Shown: in pieces, positions 1 to 8,844 of the stretch | Position numbering within the stretch: the first letter of the stretch is position 1 | Layout of the letters: every line of letters begins with the position of its first letter | From: Mycobacterium sp. IS-1742 | Lineage (GTDB): Bacteria > Actinomycetota > Actinomycetes > Mycobacteriales > Mycobacteriaceae | Reading direction: 5' to 3' | Length of the DNA stretch: 64,000 nt | Assembly: GCF_001500125.1 (NCBI RefSeq) | Contig: NZ_LQIV01000044.1 | Span: 155,442-219,441 of the forward strand | Program-made: the position numbers and the translations under genes | The notes under the pieces: model-generated | What the model saw: the letters and a program-made list of their open reading frames with translations, nothing else | The model's database searches: none | What the model was told of the DNA's origin: nothing

Positions 1-1173
1 CCGGCCGCGAACACGTGGAGCGCACTGCCCCCACTTCCGCAGCCGCGCAGCGACTTCGGCGCGACGAACGCCGACGGGCGGTTGGTCGCGGTGGGGGGCG
101 AATCCGCGGGACAGGTGCTCGCGAGTGTCGTCGCGCTCGACTTCGTCACGCGGACGTGGACGGAGTTGCCCGACATGGAGACCGCGCGGCACGGTATGGC
201 GGTCGCCAGCGTGGGCCGGACCGTCTACACGATCGGCGGATCGACCGGGGCCGCCGACGGCGCGGTCACCGCGTCGGCCGAATCCCTCAAGCTCGGTGCC
301 CGCCGGCCGCAACCGGCCGCTGCGTGGCGAACCTTGCCGGATGCGCCGACGGCGCGGCTGATGACGGCGTGGACCGTGCTCGACGACAGGATCTGGATCG
401 CCGGCGGCATGAGCCACGGCGAGACCCTCCAGACCGTCGAGAGCTACGACACGCGAACGGGCACATGGCGGACCGAGCCCCCGCTGCCAGTTCCGCTGCA
501 TCACGCCACCGCGGCGACGTATCGGGGCGAGGTGGTGGTGATCGGCGGCGCCAGCGAAAGCATCGCCGACGCGTCGAACAAGGTGTACGCCCTCCGCGAC
601 GGCGCCTGGGCGGAGCTTCCTCCGATGCAGCACGGCCGGGTCGCGGGTGCCGCGGCCGTCGTCGGGGACAAGCTGGTCGTCGTCGGCGGGCAGGACGACA
701 AGCAGCTCGTCGCGCAGACCGAGGTGTTCGACGGTGAGTCGTGGACCGAGGCCGCCGATCTCCCCACGCCGCGCGAACACCTGGCGGCGGTGTCGGACGG
801 CGTCTACGTCTACACCCTCGGTGGACGCCTGCTGAGCGCCGACGAGAACTCGGCCGCCTTCGAGCGGTTCAACCCGCAGACGGGCGCGTGGGAGTCCCTG
901 CCGGACATGCCGACTGCGCGCGGCAGTTACGGCGCCGCGTTCATCGACGGCCGGATCGTCGCGGTCGGCGGCGAAGAACCCACCCGCGTGCTCGCCACCG
1001 TCGAGATGTACGACATCGCCGGCGGGACCTGGAGCACGCTGGCCCCGATCAGCACCCCGTTGCACGGGGAGGCGGTGGCCGCCGTCGGCTCGACGCTGTA
1101 CTGCATCGGCGGAGCCGACCGGCCCACCCACGAGGGTCCCGTCGCCACAGTCGAAGCCCTGGACTTCACGTAG
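1..1173 (+). CDS. Kelch-repeat protein, 5' truncated by window edge
   Basis: The reading frame is open from base 1 to the stop at 1171-1173 (390 codons visible), so the true start lies outside the window. At least six Kelch-type blades can be read, each with a Gly-Gly pair (VAVGGE, YTIGGS, WIAGGM, VVIGGA, VVVGGQ, YTLGGR, VAVGGE, YCIGGA) followed by a W near TW or AW. This predicts a beta-propeller for protein or ligand binding. Bacterial Kelch propellers are often fused to other domains, including Ser/Thr kinases. The missing N-terminus and the convergent FHA gene make a kinase fusion conceivable, but nothing visible proves it. The stop overlaps the end of the FHA gene by 8 bases. Confidence 0.8.
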   Translation, partial: PAANTWSALPPLPQPRSDFGATNADGRLVAVGGESAGQVLASVVALDFVTRTWTELPDMETARHGMAVASVGRTVYTIGGSTGAADGAVTASAESLKLGARRPQPAAAWRTLPDAPTARLMTAWTVLDDRIWIAGGMSHGETLQTVESYDTRTGTWRTEPPLPVPLHHATAATYRGEVVVIGGASESIADASNKVYALRDGAWAELPPMQHGRVAGAAAVVGDKLVVVGGQDDKQLVAQTEVFDGESWTEAADLPTPREHLAAVSDGVYVYTLGGRLLSADENSAAFERFNPQTGAWESLPDMPTARGSYGAAFIDGRIVAVGGEEPTRVLATVEMYDIAGGTWSTLAPISTPLHGEAVAAVGSTLYCIGGADRPTHEGPVATVEALDFT

Positions 1174-1780
1174 CGTCGCGCAGCTGGGCGATGGTCACCG
1201 CGCCGCGGCGCAGCGCCTCGTTGGCCAGCCGGACCCGGCGGTCGCCGTCGGCGGGGATGGCGAATTTGTCGTACAGGTTCTGCAGGTGCTGTTTGACGGC
1301 GGCTTCCGTGACGAACAGTTCGCCGGCCAGGCGGCGCACGGACGCGGGTTCGGGGAAGAGGTCGTCGGAGACCAGCGGGCGGCACAACGCCACGAGGACG
1401 TCGAATTCGCGCGGGGTGAGACGCGGCGGGAGGTCCGACGGCTGCGCGGACACCGTCTGCTCGTCACGGGGTCCGTCACCGCTGTCCTGGGCCTGCCAGA
1501 AGATCAACCGGGACCTGCCGACGCGCACCTCGTCCCCGGACCGCAGCACCCGTTCGGCGGTGATCCGTTCACCGTTGAGATAGGTGCCGTTGCGGCTGCC
1601 CAGATCCCTGATCGACCAGGCGAACCCGAGGTTCTCGAACACGGCGTGCAGCCGGGAGACCGTCTCGTCGTGCTCGAGGGAGACGGCGTTGGTGGCGGCC
1701 TTGCCGAGCGTCACCCGCTGACCGTCGAGCGTGACCAACTCCCGCCCCGACGGTCTCCACACTTCGAGGTGGGAGGGCAT
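1166..1780 (-). CDS. FHA domain protein with C-terminal LuxR-like HTH
   Basis: About 204 residues. The N-terminal half is a forkhead-associated domain, a phosphothreonine-binding module, with VSRLHA and LGSRNGTYLNG. The usual G-R of the first loop reads G-K. The C-terminal half starts LTPREFDVL and continues with VTEAAVKQHLQNLYDKF, which resembles a LuxR/GerE-type helix-turn-helix. The likely role is a transcription regulator that responds to Ser/Thr phosphorylation; this is inferred from the domains. ATG at 1780 is chosen because the FHA fold begins at once; a GTG five codons upstream (1795) is possible. The gene is convergent with the Kelch gene and overlaps it by 8 bases. Confidence 0.75.
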   Translation of the reverse strand: MPSHLEVWRPSGRELVTLDGQRVTLGKAATNAVSLEHDETVSRLHAVFENLGFAWSIRDLGSRNGTYLNGERITAERVLRSGDEVRVGRSRLIFWQAQDSGDGPRDEQTVSAQPSDLPPRLTPREFDVLVALCRPLVSDDLFPEPASVRRLAGELFVTEAAVKQHLQNLYDKFAIPADGDRRVRLANEALRRGAVTIAQLRDAT

Positions 1781-1872
1781 GCGGACAATTCTCACCCAGA
1801 GCGGGGGTCAGCGGTCCGAGAACGCGCCGCGGGCCGCCGGGAAGTCCCGACGGCCCGCGGCCCGCTCGACTC

Positions 1873-2829
1873 CTACGCCGCGCTGCGGCGGCGGGTCAGG
1901 GTCTCCAGCAGCGGCGGCCAAGGCCACTCGCTGCCCGTCCGGCCCCGCGGCGCCTTCAGGAACGCCAGGCCCAGAATGACGCCGAAGATGACGTGACCGA
2001 GCAGGGTGATCGTGACCGTCGCCAGCGTCAGCGGGAACATCATCTCCTCGCCGCGCGGCGCCAGCGCGACCGTCCCGATCAGCCCGGCCCAGGTGGGGAA
2101 GACCGCGAAGGCGACCGCCGCGGCCACGGCCTTGACCTTCGACCACCGGTCGATGCCCAGCGCGAACGCGACGACGAAGAACGCGACACCCAGCCCGCCG
2201 CCGTCACCGATGTAGCGCCACACGTAGCCGACCGCGGCGCTGCCGGTGGTGTCGGGCTCGCCGGTGACCCAGGAGCCCATCACGGGGATGAAGTCCTCCA
2301 TCAGGCCCAGGACGTGGACGGCGAACAGTCGGGCGGCGTCGTAGACGATGCACGCCACCATGCCGGCGATCAGGCCGCGCCCGACGATCATGTCGGTCCG
2401 GTGCGGCGCGAACACGATGACCGCGCCGACGACGGCGGTCAGCGCGATGATCACCACCGAGGTGGTGGCCTGCGGGACCAGACCGAACACGTCGACCGAG
2501 ATGCCCAGGATCGGCATCGACGCCAGCAGCAGGATCATCAGGATCCGCGCGATCTGCCACACGCCGGGCGGGGCGGGGGCGACGGCGTCGAGTTCGGCGT
2601 ACCGCTGCCGCACGGTGTTGGCGACGTTGCCGATGACGATGCTGGGCAGCCGTACGGTCTTGCCGACGGCCGTGCTCACCGCCGGCCGGTGCTCGGCGCG
2701 CAACCGCGTGGTCTGGGGGTCGTCGAGGGTGACGTCGGTCGGCAGCGGCCGGAGCAGATCCGTGTTGCGCATCCGGACGGTTTCGTCGTGGCCCCGGCGG
2801 GGGGAGTTCGTCGATGCTGTCGCAACCAT
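1873..2829 (-). CDS. Conserved membrane protein of unknown function
   Basis: About 318 residues. The first ~100 residues are polar. They are followed by roughly six to eight hydrophobic segments (for example ARILMILLLASMPILG, VVIIALTAVVGAVIVFA, GVAFFVVAFALGI, TITLLGHVIFGVILGLAFL), so it is an integral membrane protein. The ATG at 2829 has a GAGGA Shine-Dalgarno at good spacing and is preferred over the ATG at 2874, whose GAGG abuts the codon. No family is recognised and no catalytic motif is visible. The next gene in the same direction lies across a 90-base gap, so it is probably transcribed alone from the 2830-3050 region. Confidence 0.7.
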   Translation of the reverse strand: MVATASTNSPRRGHDETVRMRNTDLLRPLPTDVTLDDPQTTRLRAEHRPAVSTAVGKTVRLPSIVIGNVANTVRQRYAELDAVAPAPPGVWQIARILMILLLASMPILGISVDVFGLVPQATTSVVIIALTAVVGAVIVFAPHRTDMIVGRGLIAGMVACIVYDAARLFAVHVLGLMEDFIPVMGSWVTGEPDTTGSAAVGYVWRYIGDGGGLGVAFFVVAFALGIDRWSKVKAVAAAVAFAVFPTWAGLIGTVALAPRGEEMMFPLTLATVTITLLGHVIFGVILGLAFLKAPRGRTGSEWPWPPLLETLTRRRSAA

Positions 2830-3053
2830 GAGGTTCCTCGATGTCGTTCGTCGTGGGAGAGGGACGACATTCATCCTCGTGAGCCGGCCGCGCCGGGGTA
2901 ATCGCGCCGAAGTCAGATTCGCGTGCCCGCGGGTAAGACTTTCCTATCCGTCGGGTAAGGCCCGACGGGTACGCGAAACCGGTTCGCCGTGCGCGGGGCG
3001 GGTATCAGCAGGTATGCGCTCCGACCAGAACGACCCGGCCGCCGGGTGGGGGG

Positions 3054-3884
3054 GTGCACAGCGCACTCGCCGCCCGGTTCGCGGACCGGCTCGGGGCCGT
3101 CCGGAACTGCGTGGAGCCCCGGTACGTGCGCGCGGACTGGGCCGAACGCAACGAGCAGCTGGCTCGTGACCTACTGCCGGTGCCGCCACCGGACTTCCTG
3201 TGCCACCCGGCCATCCGCTTCCAGATGTTGATGGGCGAGCGCATCGTCCCGCACGAGTTGCCCTACGTCCGTGAACACCTGGAAGACGAGGGGTTGCTGG
3301 CCGAGGATGCGGTGGGCGCGCCGCCGACGGTCCCGGTGCCCGGCACCGATGTGCGCACCTCACCCAACACCGTGCACCAGCTGTACCACCTGCTGCGCTA
3401 TCAGGACGCCACCGGATGGCGGGTGCGGGACGCCTCGACGGTCGTCGAATGGGGCGGCGGATTCGGCAGCCTGATGCGGCTTCTCGTGCGCCTGCACGGC
3501 GGCGCACCCACCTGCGTCATCGTCGACACCCCGGTCTTCAGCGCGGTGCAGTGGCTCTACCTGTCCGCCGTCCTCGGGGAGGAGCGCGTCGTGTTGCACC
3601 ACCGCGCACCGGTCCGGCCGGAACCGGGACGCGTCAACCTCGTCCCGATCGGACTCGTCGCCGACCTGGACGTCGACGCCGATCTGTTCGTCTCGACCTG
3701 GGCGCTCAACGAGAGCATGCCCGCCGCGCAACGGGACGTGGTGGCGCGGCGCTGGTTCGGCGCGGAGTCGCTACTGCTGGCCATGCACGCCGGTGATCCG
3801 TTCGCGGCCGTCGTCCTCGACCAGGGTGCGCGGGCGGTGCTGCTCGGCGACTTCATGCCGGGCCAGCAATACCTCGTTCGCTAG
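3054..3884 (+). CDS. Putative sugar O-methyltransferase-like protein
   Basis: 276 residues from a GTG start. The segment VVEWGGGFGSLMRLL near residue 140 looks like the glycine-rich SAM-binding loop of class I methyltransferases. The overall arrangement, with LYHLLRY before it and STWALNESM after it, recalls proteins annotated as putative sugar O-methyltransferases. Substrate is unknown. The start is doubtful: a run of seven G sits directly before the GTG. An ATG at 3014 in another frame would join this frame if the run were one base shorter, adding about 13 residues. The stop meets the convergent SDR stop at 3885. Confidence 0.6.
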   Translation: MHSALAARFADRLGAVRNCVEPRYVRADWAERNEQLARDLLPVPPPDFLCHPAIRFQMLMGERIVPHELPYVREHLEDEGLLAEDAVGAPPTVPVPGTDVRTSPNTVHQLYHLLRYQDATGWRVRDASTVVEWGGGFGSLMRLLVRLHGGAPTCVIVDTPVFSAVQWLYLSAVLGEERVVLHHRAPVRPEPGRVNLVPIGLVADLDVDADLFVSTWALNESMPAAQRDVVARRWFGAESLLLAMHAGDPFAAVVLDQGARAVLLGDFMPGQQYLVR

Positions 3885-4655
3885 TCAGGTGATCGTGACG
3901 CCACCGTCGACGACGATGGTCTGTCCGGTCACATAACCGCCGGCGTCCGACACCAGCCACACCAGTGTGGCCGCCAGCTCTTCGGGATCGCCGGTGCGAC
4001 CGAGCGCCGCGCGTTCGATGACGCTCTCGAGGTATCCGGGTTTGTACTGGTCGGTCATCTCGGATTCGAAGAACCCCGGTGCGATGGCGTTGACGCGAAT
4101 GCCCTTGCGGGTTCCCCACTGCTGGGCCAGGTCTCGCGTCAGGCCGGCGATCGCCGCCTTGCTGGCGCTGTACGCGGCCTGCGGCAGACCCGCGGTGGTG
4201 ATGCCGAGGATGCTCGAGATGTTGACGATCGAGCTGCCCGGACCCATCACCCGTCCGCAGGCCTGCGCCGCCCAGTACGAACCGTTGAGGTTGACGTCGA
4301 CGACGGCGCGGAACTCCTCCGGGGTCTCCCGGGTGGCCGGTACGGCGGTGCCGACACCGGCGTTGTTGACCAGCACGTCGACGTGTCCGAACTCGGCCAT
4401 CGCCGCGTCGACCATCGCCTGGCACTGCGCCGGGTCGGCGACGTCGGTGGCCACCGACAACGCGCGACGGCCGGCCGAGCGCACCAGCTCGGCGGTGCCT
4501 TCGAGCTTGTCGACGCGGCGGGCGGCCAGCACGACGTCGGCGCCGGCTTCGGCGCACGCCTTGGCGAACGACACCCCGAGACCCGAGGAGGCGCCGGTGA
4601 CGATGACGACCTTGTCGTCGAGACGGAATCTGTCCAGAACGGGCATGGAGCTCAT
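3885..4655 (-). CDS. SDR family oxidoreductase
   Basis: 256 residues. This is a classical short-chain dehydrogenase/reductase. It has the Rossmann motif TGASSGLG near the N-terminus, NNAGVG, a catalytic Ser in the NISSILG segment, YSASK for the Tyr-Lys pair, and a C-terminal GGYVTGQTIVVDGG typical of FabG-like enzymes. NAD(P)-dependent oxidation or reduction of a hydroxy/keto substrate is expected; the substrate cannot be read from sequence. ATG 4655 is chosen because the Rossmann fold follows at normal distance; the frame stays open 38 codons upstream with non-conserved sequence. It is divergent from the AraC regulator, which may control it. Confidence 0.85.
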   Translation of the reverse strand: MSSMPVLDRFRLDDKVVIVTGASSGLGVSFAKACAEAGADVVLAARRVDKLEGTAELVRSAGRRALSVATDVADPAQCQAMVDAAMAEFGHVDVLVNNAGVGTAVPATRETPEEFRAVVDVNLNGSYWAAQACGRVMGPGSSIVNISSILGITTAGLPQAAYSASKAAIAGLTRDLAQQWGTRKGIRVNAIAPGFFESEMTDQYKPGYLESVIERAALGRTGDPEELAATLVWLVSDAGGYVTGQTIVVDGGVTIT

Positions 4656-4796
4656 CCCACCACACCGGCTTCTGGGCGCTGTCCGGGACGTCGGGGGTGC
4701 TGTCGGGCCATCCGGCGGGCGTCCGGCGCCGAATTGGCTAAGGTGAGCACCAGCCAGGGGGTTCAGCACCAGCCCCGCACTGCGTCACGCGCAGAG

Positions 4797-5813
4797 GTGA
4801 AACCCATAGCCCCACAGTTCGACTCCCTGGTGGTCCCGTCGCGGACCCGCCGGGAATTCACGGATCCCGACAAGGCCGCGGCATTCCTGGACGACGCCTA
4901 CGGCTCCCGGCTGCGGTTGTCGCGGCTCGACGACCCGGCCGGTGGCGCAGTGCTGACCCACACCCGCCACGACGCCGGCGCCTTCGTGATCGACGACTTT
5001 GAGGTGGCCGGCCGGTTCACCGCGTCACCGGAACCACTGCACAAGGTGGCCGCGGTGTGGGCGAACCGGGGCCGGATCGCGGGCCGGTGCGCCGGTGTCC
5101 ACGGCCGGGCCCGTACCGGAGAGATCGCGCTGCTCACCCAGCCCGACCTGCCCCACGATGCGGAGGCCGAGGACATCGCGGTGACGACGGTGCTGCTCGA
5201 CCCGGCGCTCGTCGCCGGCGTCGCCACCGGCGTGCCGCAAGCACAGGCCCAACCGATCAGGTTCTCGCTGTTCGAGCCCGTCGACGATCCGGCGGCCCGG
5301 CTGTGGCAGCGGACCGTGCGCTACGTCAAGGACGGTGTGCTCGCCGACGACGCACTCGCCACCCCGCTGGTGCTCGGTCACGCCGCGAGGCTGCTCGCCG
5401 CCGTCACGGTGGCGGCGTTCCCTGCCACGGCGGGCATGGAGTCGACCGCGCACGACCGCGACGCGAAACCGGTGCTGCTGCGGCGGGCGACCGACTTCAT
5501 CGAGGAGAACCTCGGCAACGACATCGCCCTGGCCGACATCGCCGCCGCCATCCACGTCTCGCCGCGCGCGGTGCAGTACATGTTCCGCAGGCACTTGGAG
5601 ACGACGCCTGTGCAATACCTGCGCCGGCTCCGTCTGCACCACGCACATCAGGACCTCATCGCCGGAGATCACGGTCACGACACCGTCACGGCCATCGCGG
5701 CGCGCTGGGGTTTCGCGCACACCGGCCGGTTCGCGGTGCTCTACCGGCAGACCTACGGACAGAGTCCCCACACCACACTGCGGGGCCATGTCGCGGCACC
5801 CCCCGCGGGGTGA
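4797..5813 (+). CDS. AraC family transcriptional regulator
   Basis: 338 residues from GTG 4797 (MKPIAPQFDSL). The N-terminal ~200 residues match the AraC-binding-like sensor region. The C-terminal ~100 residues form the double helix-turn-helix: FIEENLGNDIALADIAAAIHVSPRAVQYMFRR, then PVQYLRRLRLHHAHQDL, then VTAIAARWGFAHTGRFAVLYRQTYGQSP. The ligand is unknown. It is divergent from the SDR gene across about 140 bases, a usual arrangement for a local regulator and its target (inference). The frame extends further upstream, but the preceding sequence overlaps the SDR coding region and has no family similarity. Confidence 0.85.
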   Translation: MKPIAPQFDSLVVPSRTRREFTDPDKAAAFLDDAYGSRLRLSRLDDPAGGAVLTHTRHDAGAFVIDDFEVAGRFTASPEPLHKVAAVWANRGRIAGRCAGVHGRARTGEIALLTQPDLPHDAEAEDIAVTTVLLDPALVAGVATGVPQAQAQPIRFSLFEPVDDPAARLWQRTVRYVKDGVLADDALATPLVLGHAARLLAAVTVAAFPATAGMESTAHDRDAKPVLLRRATDFIEENLGNDIALADIAAAIHVSPRAVQYMFRRHLETTPVQYLRRLRLHHAHQDLIAGDHGHDTVTAIAARWGFAHTGRFAVLYRQTYGQSPHTTLRGHVAAPPAG

Positions 5814-5860
5814 ATCCCGTCGTACGATCGACTGAGGCAGTCAACGTCAGGGAGGCGTGT

Positions 5861-6562
5861 GTGTCGACGAACTCTCACACCGCGATCGCTCTGGAGCTGG
5901 CGGCGCTCGTCCGCGACCTCCAGCAGAGCAGCCACATCGATGCAGAGTCGGCGCTGCGCGACCTCATGAAGAGCTCCGTCACGTCGGTTCCGGGCGCCGA
6001 GTGCGCCGGCATCACCCAGATGCTTGCCGGAGGTGCGGTCGAGAGCCTCGCCGCCACCGATGACGCTGCCGTGACACTGGACCACATCCAGCAGGAGCAT
6101 CGTGAAGGGCCGTGCCTGTCCGCCGCCTGGGAACAGCACACCATCGTCGTCGACGACCTGGCGGCCGACGGACGCTGGCCACGATTCCGTGACGAAGCCC
6201 TGAGGCGGACCGACATCCGATCCATCATGTCGTTCCGGTTGTTCAACGGTCCGCGGGCCGTCGGAGCGCTCAACTTCTACACCGACCGCGCCGACGTGTT
6301 CGGTGACGAAGCGGTCGAGGTCGGGTTGGTGTTCGCCACGCATGCCGCGATCGTGTGGGACGTCCAGCGGCGAGACGAGCAGTTCCGCAGCGCACTGGCC
6401 TCCCGGGACATCATCGGCCAGGCCAAGGGAATGCTCATGGAACGCTTCGACATCAATGCCGTCCAGGCGTTCGAACTCCTCAAGCGGTTGTCGCAGGACG
6501 GCAACACACCATTGGTCGACGTCGCGCGCCGGCTCGTCCACTGCGACCACCCGTTGCCATGA
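5861..6562 (+). CDS. GAF and ANTAR domain regulator
   Basis: 233 residues from GTG 5861, preceded by a GGGAGG Shine-Dalgarno. Residues ~20-165 form a GAF-type sensor (CAGITQMLAGG, GPCLSAAWEQH, RSIMSFRLF, ALNFYTDR). Residues ~175-230 form an ANTAR RNA-binding domain (ASRDIIGQAKGMLMERF, AFELLKRLSQDGN, LVDVARRLV). ANTAR proteins bind paired hexaloop hairpins in nascent RNA and prevent termination. Mycobacteria carry many GAF-ANTAR proteins whose targets are mostly unknown. It overlaps the next gene by four bases (ATGA), so the two are translationally coupled. Confidence 0.88.
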   Translation: MSTNSHTAIALELAALVRDLQQSSHIDAESALRDLMKSSVTSVPGAECAGITQMLAGGAVESLAATDDAAVTLDHIQQEHREGPCLSAAWEQHTIVVDDLAADGRWPRFRDEALRRTDIRSIMSFRLFNGPRAVGALNFYTDRADVFGDEAVEVGLVFATHAAIVWDVQRRDEQFRSALASRDIIGQAKGMLMERFDINAVQAFELLKRLSQDGNTPLVDVARRLVHCDHPLP

Positions 6563-6978
6563 GCGCCGAGTCGGCTGCTCACAGTGACGGACCCGCCTCG
6601 CGGGCGGAGGTGGCCCGCGCTCGCGTCGAAGAACTACGACGGCGCCGCGAAGAGCTCGGCCACGGTGTGGCGCCCACCGTCGACTCGGCCGAGCGCGCCC
6701 ATGAGAGCGCGATGGCGGCCTACACGCGGGCGGAGTCAGCGCATCGCGCCGCCGCGAACCGCCACCTCGAGGCCAGCCGGATCCACCGTCAAGCGGCCGC
6801 CGCGCACGAGCAGGCGGCGCTCATCGCCGGTGACAGGAGCGCCGAGGCCCACCAGGACGCCGCCGCGAACCATCGGGCAGAAGCGGAGCGGCACGAAGCG
6901 GCAGCCGCCCAGGACCTCCGGTCCGAACTCGACGATGCGGACCGACGGGCTTGGTCAGGTGAGCACTTCCATCAGTAG
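6559..6978 (+). CDS. Small Ala/Glu-rich coiled-coil protein
   Basis: 139 residues, starting inside the stop of the GAF-ANTAR gene (ATGA overlap). It is composed mostly of Ala, Glu, Arg and His with long heptad-like stretches (VARARVEELRRRREELG; AAANRHLEASRIHRQAAAAHEQAA). It is predicted to be soluble and alpha-helical, with no signal peptide and no membrane segment. Function is not recognised. Coupling to the ANTAR gene suggests a shared regulatory role. Its 3' end overlaps the convergent CheR gene by 24 bases. Confidence 0.7.
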   Translation: MSAESAAHSDGPASRAEVARARVEELRRRREELGHGVAPTVDSAERAHESAMAAYTRAESAHRAAANRHLEASRIHRQAAAAHEQAALIAGDRSAEAHQDAAANHRAEAERHEAAAAQDLRSELDDADRRAWSGEHFHQ

Positions 6979-8796
6979 CAGCGCGCCGTTGACCGTGCCC
7001 TCGGCGGCGCGGAACGCGGTGCACTTGACCCGCACCCGAGTCGGCCTGCCACGCCGGTTGACCGCCTCGACCACCACCTCGCCCGTCGTGTCGGAATCCA
7101 CGAACGCCTTGCCGATCAACGGTTTGACCTCGGTCAACGGCAGGCCGATGTCAAGGGCGCCCAGGGGCGCACCCATCGTCTCGCCCGCCCGCAGGCCCCA
7201 GAGTTCCTCACATCCCCGGTTCCAGACGACCACGCACATCTCCCGGTCGACCACGACGAGCCCGTAGTTGACGCTGTTCACCAGGGAGTCGAGGAAGGTC
7301 TCCGCCCGGTCGAGTTCGACGCTACGTTCCCGCAGTGCCTCGTTGATGGTGTGCAGTTCGTCGTTGGTCGACTGGAGTTCCTCGTTCATCGTCTCGAGCT
7401 CTTCGTTGGTCGATTGCAGTTCTTCGTTGGTGGTCTCCAGTTCCTCCACCGTGGACTGCAGTTCTTCGTTGGTGGTCTCGAGCTCCTCGTTGGTCGACTG
7501 CAGTTCTTCGTACGCCGACTCGAGCTGACGGTTGGTCTGAACCACCTGGTCGATCAGCGCGCGGTTGGCCGTCACGTCGAAGAAGACGATGGACACGCCG
7601 AGCAGCCCGTTCTCGGCGTCCACCAGGGGATTGATGTGGATCTCGAACGAGATGGGTTCCGCGCCGGCGCGCTGCCAGTGCACGTCCTGGACCATGGCCG
7701 AACGGCGCTCGACCTTCGCCTGTTCGAGGTAGGCGCGCAGCTCGATCGGCCGATACGACACCTCGAGATCGCGAAGCAGCCGGCCGATGTCGCGTGCGGA
7801 GAGTCCGAAGGTGGTCTCCGCCTGCTGATTGATCATCGCCACCGTGTCGTCTCCGGTCACCACGATCTGCGCGACCGGGCTGGCCCGGAACGCCATGTCC
7901 CGGATCGAGTTGAGGCCGGGCAGCTCACCCTGCCGGTCGAACGGGGCCGAGCCGTTCTCCATGCGGCCGAGCGCGCGTTCGCCGCCGCCGGTCTTACGGA
8001 AGATGCGCTGTTTGAGGTTCAGCGGCGTGAAGCGATCGCTGTGGCTGAGCAACATCTCCGCATGTCCCAGAAAGAGAATGCCCCGGGGTGCGAGGGCGAA
8101 GTGCAAGCGGTTCAGCACATTTCGCTGTGTCTCGGCGTTCAGGTACATCAGGGTGTTGCGGCACACCAACAAGTCGACACGGGATATCGGAGCGTCCCGG
8201 ACCAGGTCGTTGCGCCCGAAGATGACAGCCCGACGAAGATCTTTGCGAAAGATGTACCGGCCGCCGACGTATTCGAAATAGCGGTGCAGAAGCTCTGTCG
8301 GCACGGACTCGACCGCCTTGGCGTCGAACGAGGCGGCACGCGCCTCGGTGAGGGCCTCGTCGTCGACGTCGGTGGCGTAGATCTTCACGCGGTGGCGGAA
8401 CGCCTCCGGCCCGAGCGCCTCGGCAAGAACCATCGCCAGCGTGTAGGCCTCCTGACCGGACGCGCAGCCCGCGCTCCACACCCGAATCGGGTCGTTGGGA
8501 GCCCGATCGGCGAGGAGGGACGGAACGATGTCCTCGCGAAGGAAGTCCCACGCTCCCGGATCGCGGAAGAAGTCGGTCACGTTGATCAGGATGGTGTTGA
8601 ACAACGCCGCGAACTCATCGGAGCTCGCCTGCAGGACGTCGAGATACTCCTCGAACGTCTCATAGCCGGCCTGCTCCATCCGGTGTCGCACCCGTCGCAT
8701 GAGCGACGTGCGTTTGTAGCCGGTGAAGTCGAAACCGCGGGAGTCGCGCATGTAGCGCAGCAGGGATTCGAACACCTCGTCTGACTGCTCGTCCAC
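6955..8796 (-). CDS. CheR-type methyltransferase fused to PAS domains
   Basis: 613 residues. The N-terminal ~270 residues are a CheR methyltransferase: NVTDFFRD, the SAM loop SAGCASGQEAYTLA, and DLLVCRNTLMYL. A PAS domain follows (~300-400), then a perfect heptad coiled coil (about 410-475) built from NEELQST/NEELETT units, and a C-terminal PAS domain with VVVWNRGCEELWG. Chemotaxis CheR methylates receptor glutamates with SAM. The CheR-PAS architecture is usually found in non-chemotactic sensory systems. No flagellar or receptor genes are nearby. It sits in a minus-strand run with the STAS-HATPase and CheB genes. Confidence 0.88.
   Translation of the reverse strand: MDEQSDEVFESLLRYMRDSRGFDFTGYKRTSLMRRVRHRMEQAGYETFEEYLDVLQASSDEFAALFNTILINVTDFFRDPGAWDFLREDIVPSLLADRAPNDPIRVWSAGCASGQEAYTLAMVLAEALGPEAFRHRVKIYATDVDDEALTEARAASFDAKAVESVPTELLHRYFEYVGGRYIFRKDLRRAVIFGRNDLVRDAPISRVDLLVCRNTLMYLNAETQRNVLNRLHFALAPRGILFLGHAEMLLSHSDRFTPLNLKQRIFRKTGGGERALGRMENGSAPFDRQGELPGLNSIRDMAFRASPVAQIVVTGDDTVAMINQQAETTFGLSARDIGRLLRDLEVSYRPIELRAYLEQAKVERRSAMVQDVHWQRAGAEPISFEIHINPLVDAENGLLGVSIVFFDVTANRALIDQVVQTNRQLESAYEELQSTNEELETTNEELQSTVEELETTNEELQSTNEELETMNEELQSTNDELHTINEALRERSVELDRAETFLDSLVNSVNYGLVVVDREMCVVVWNRGCEELWGLRAGETMGAPLGALDIGLPLTEVKPLIGKAFVDSDTTGEVVVEAVNRRGRPTRVRVKCTAFRAAEGTVNGALLLMEVLT
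7350..7512. repeat. Imperfect 21-bp tandem repeats encoding a heptad coiled coil
   Basis: About eight imperfect 21-base units inside the CheR-PAS gene. Each encodes a seven-residue block such as NEELQST or NEELETT on the minus strand. On the plus strand each unit contains a form of TTCGTTGGTCGACTG. Such units could expand or contract in frame and change linker length between the two PAS domains. Confidence 0.75.
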
Positions 8797-8844
8797 CTGT
8801 GCCCCGTCCGCCCACCTGGATACGAGGAACCAACATACTCGTGA

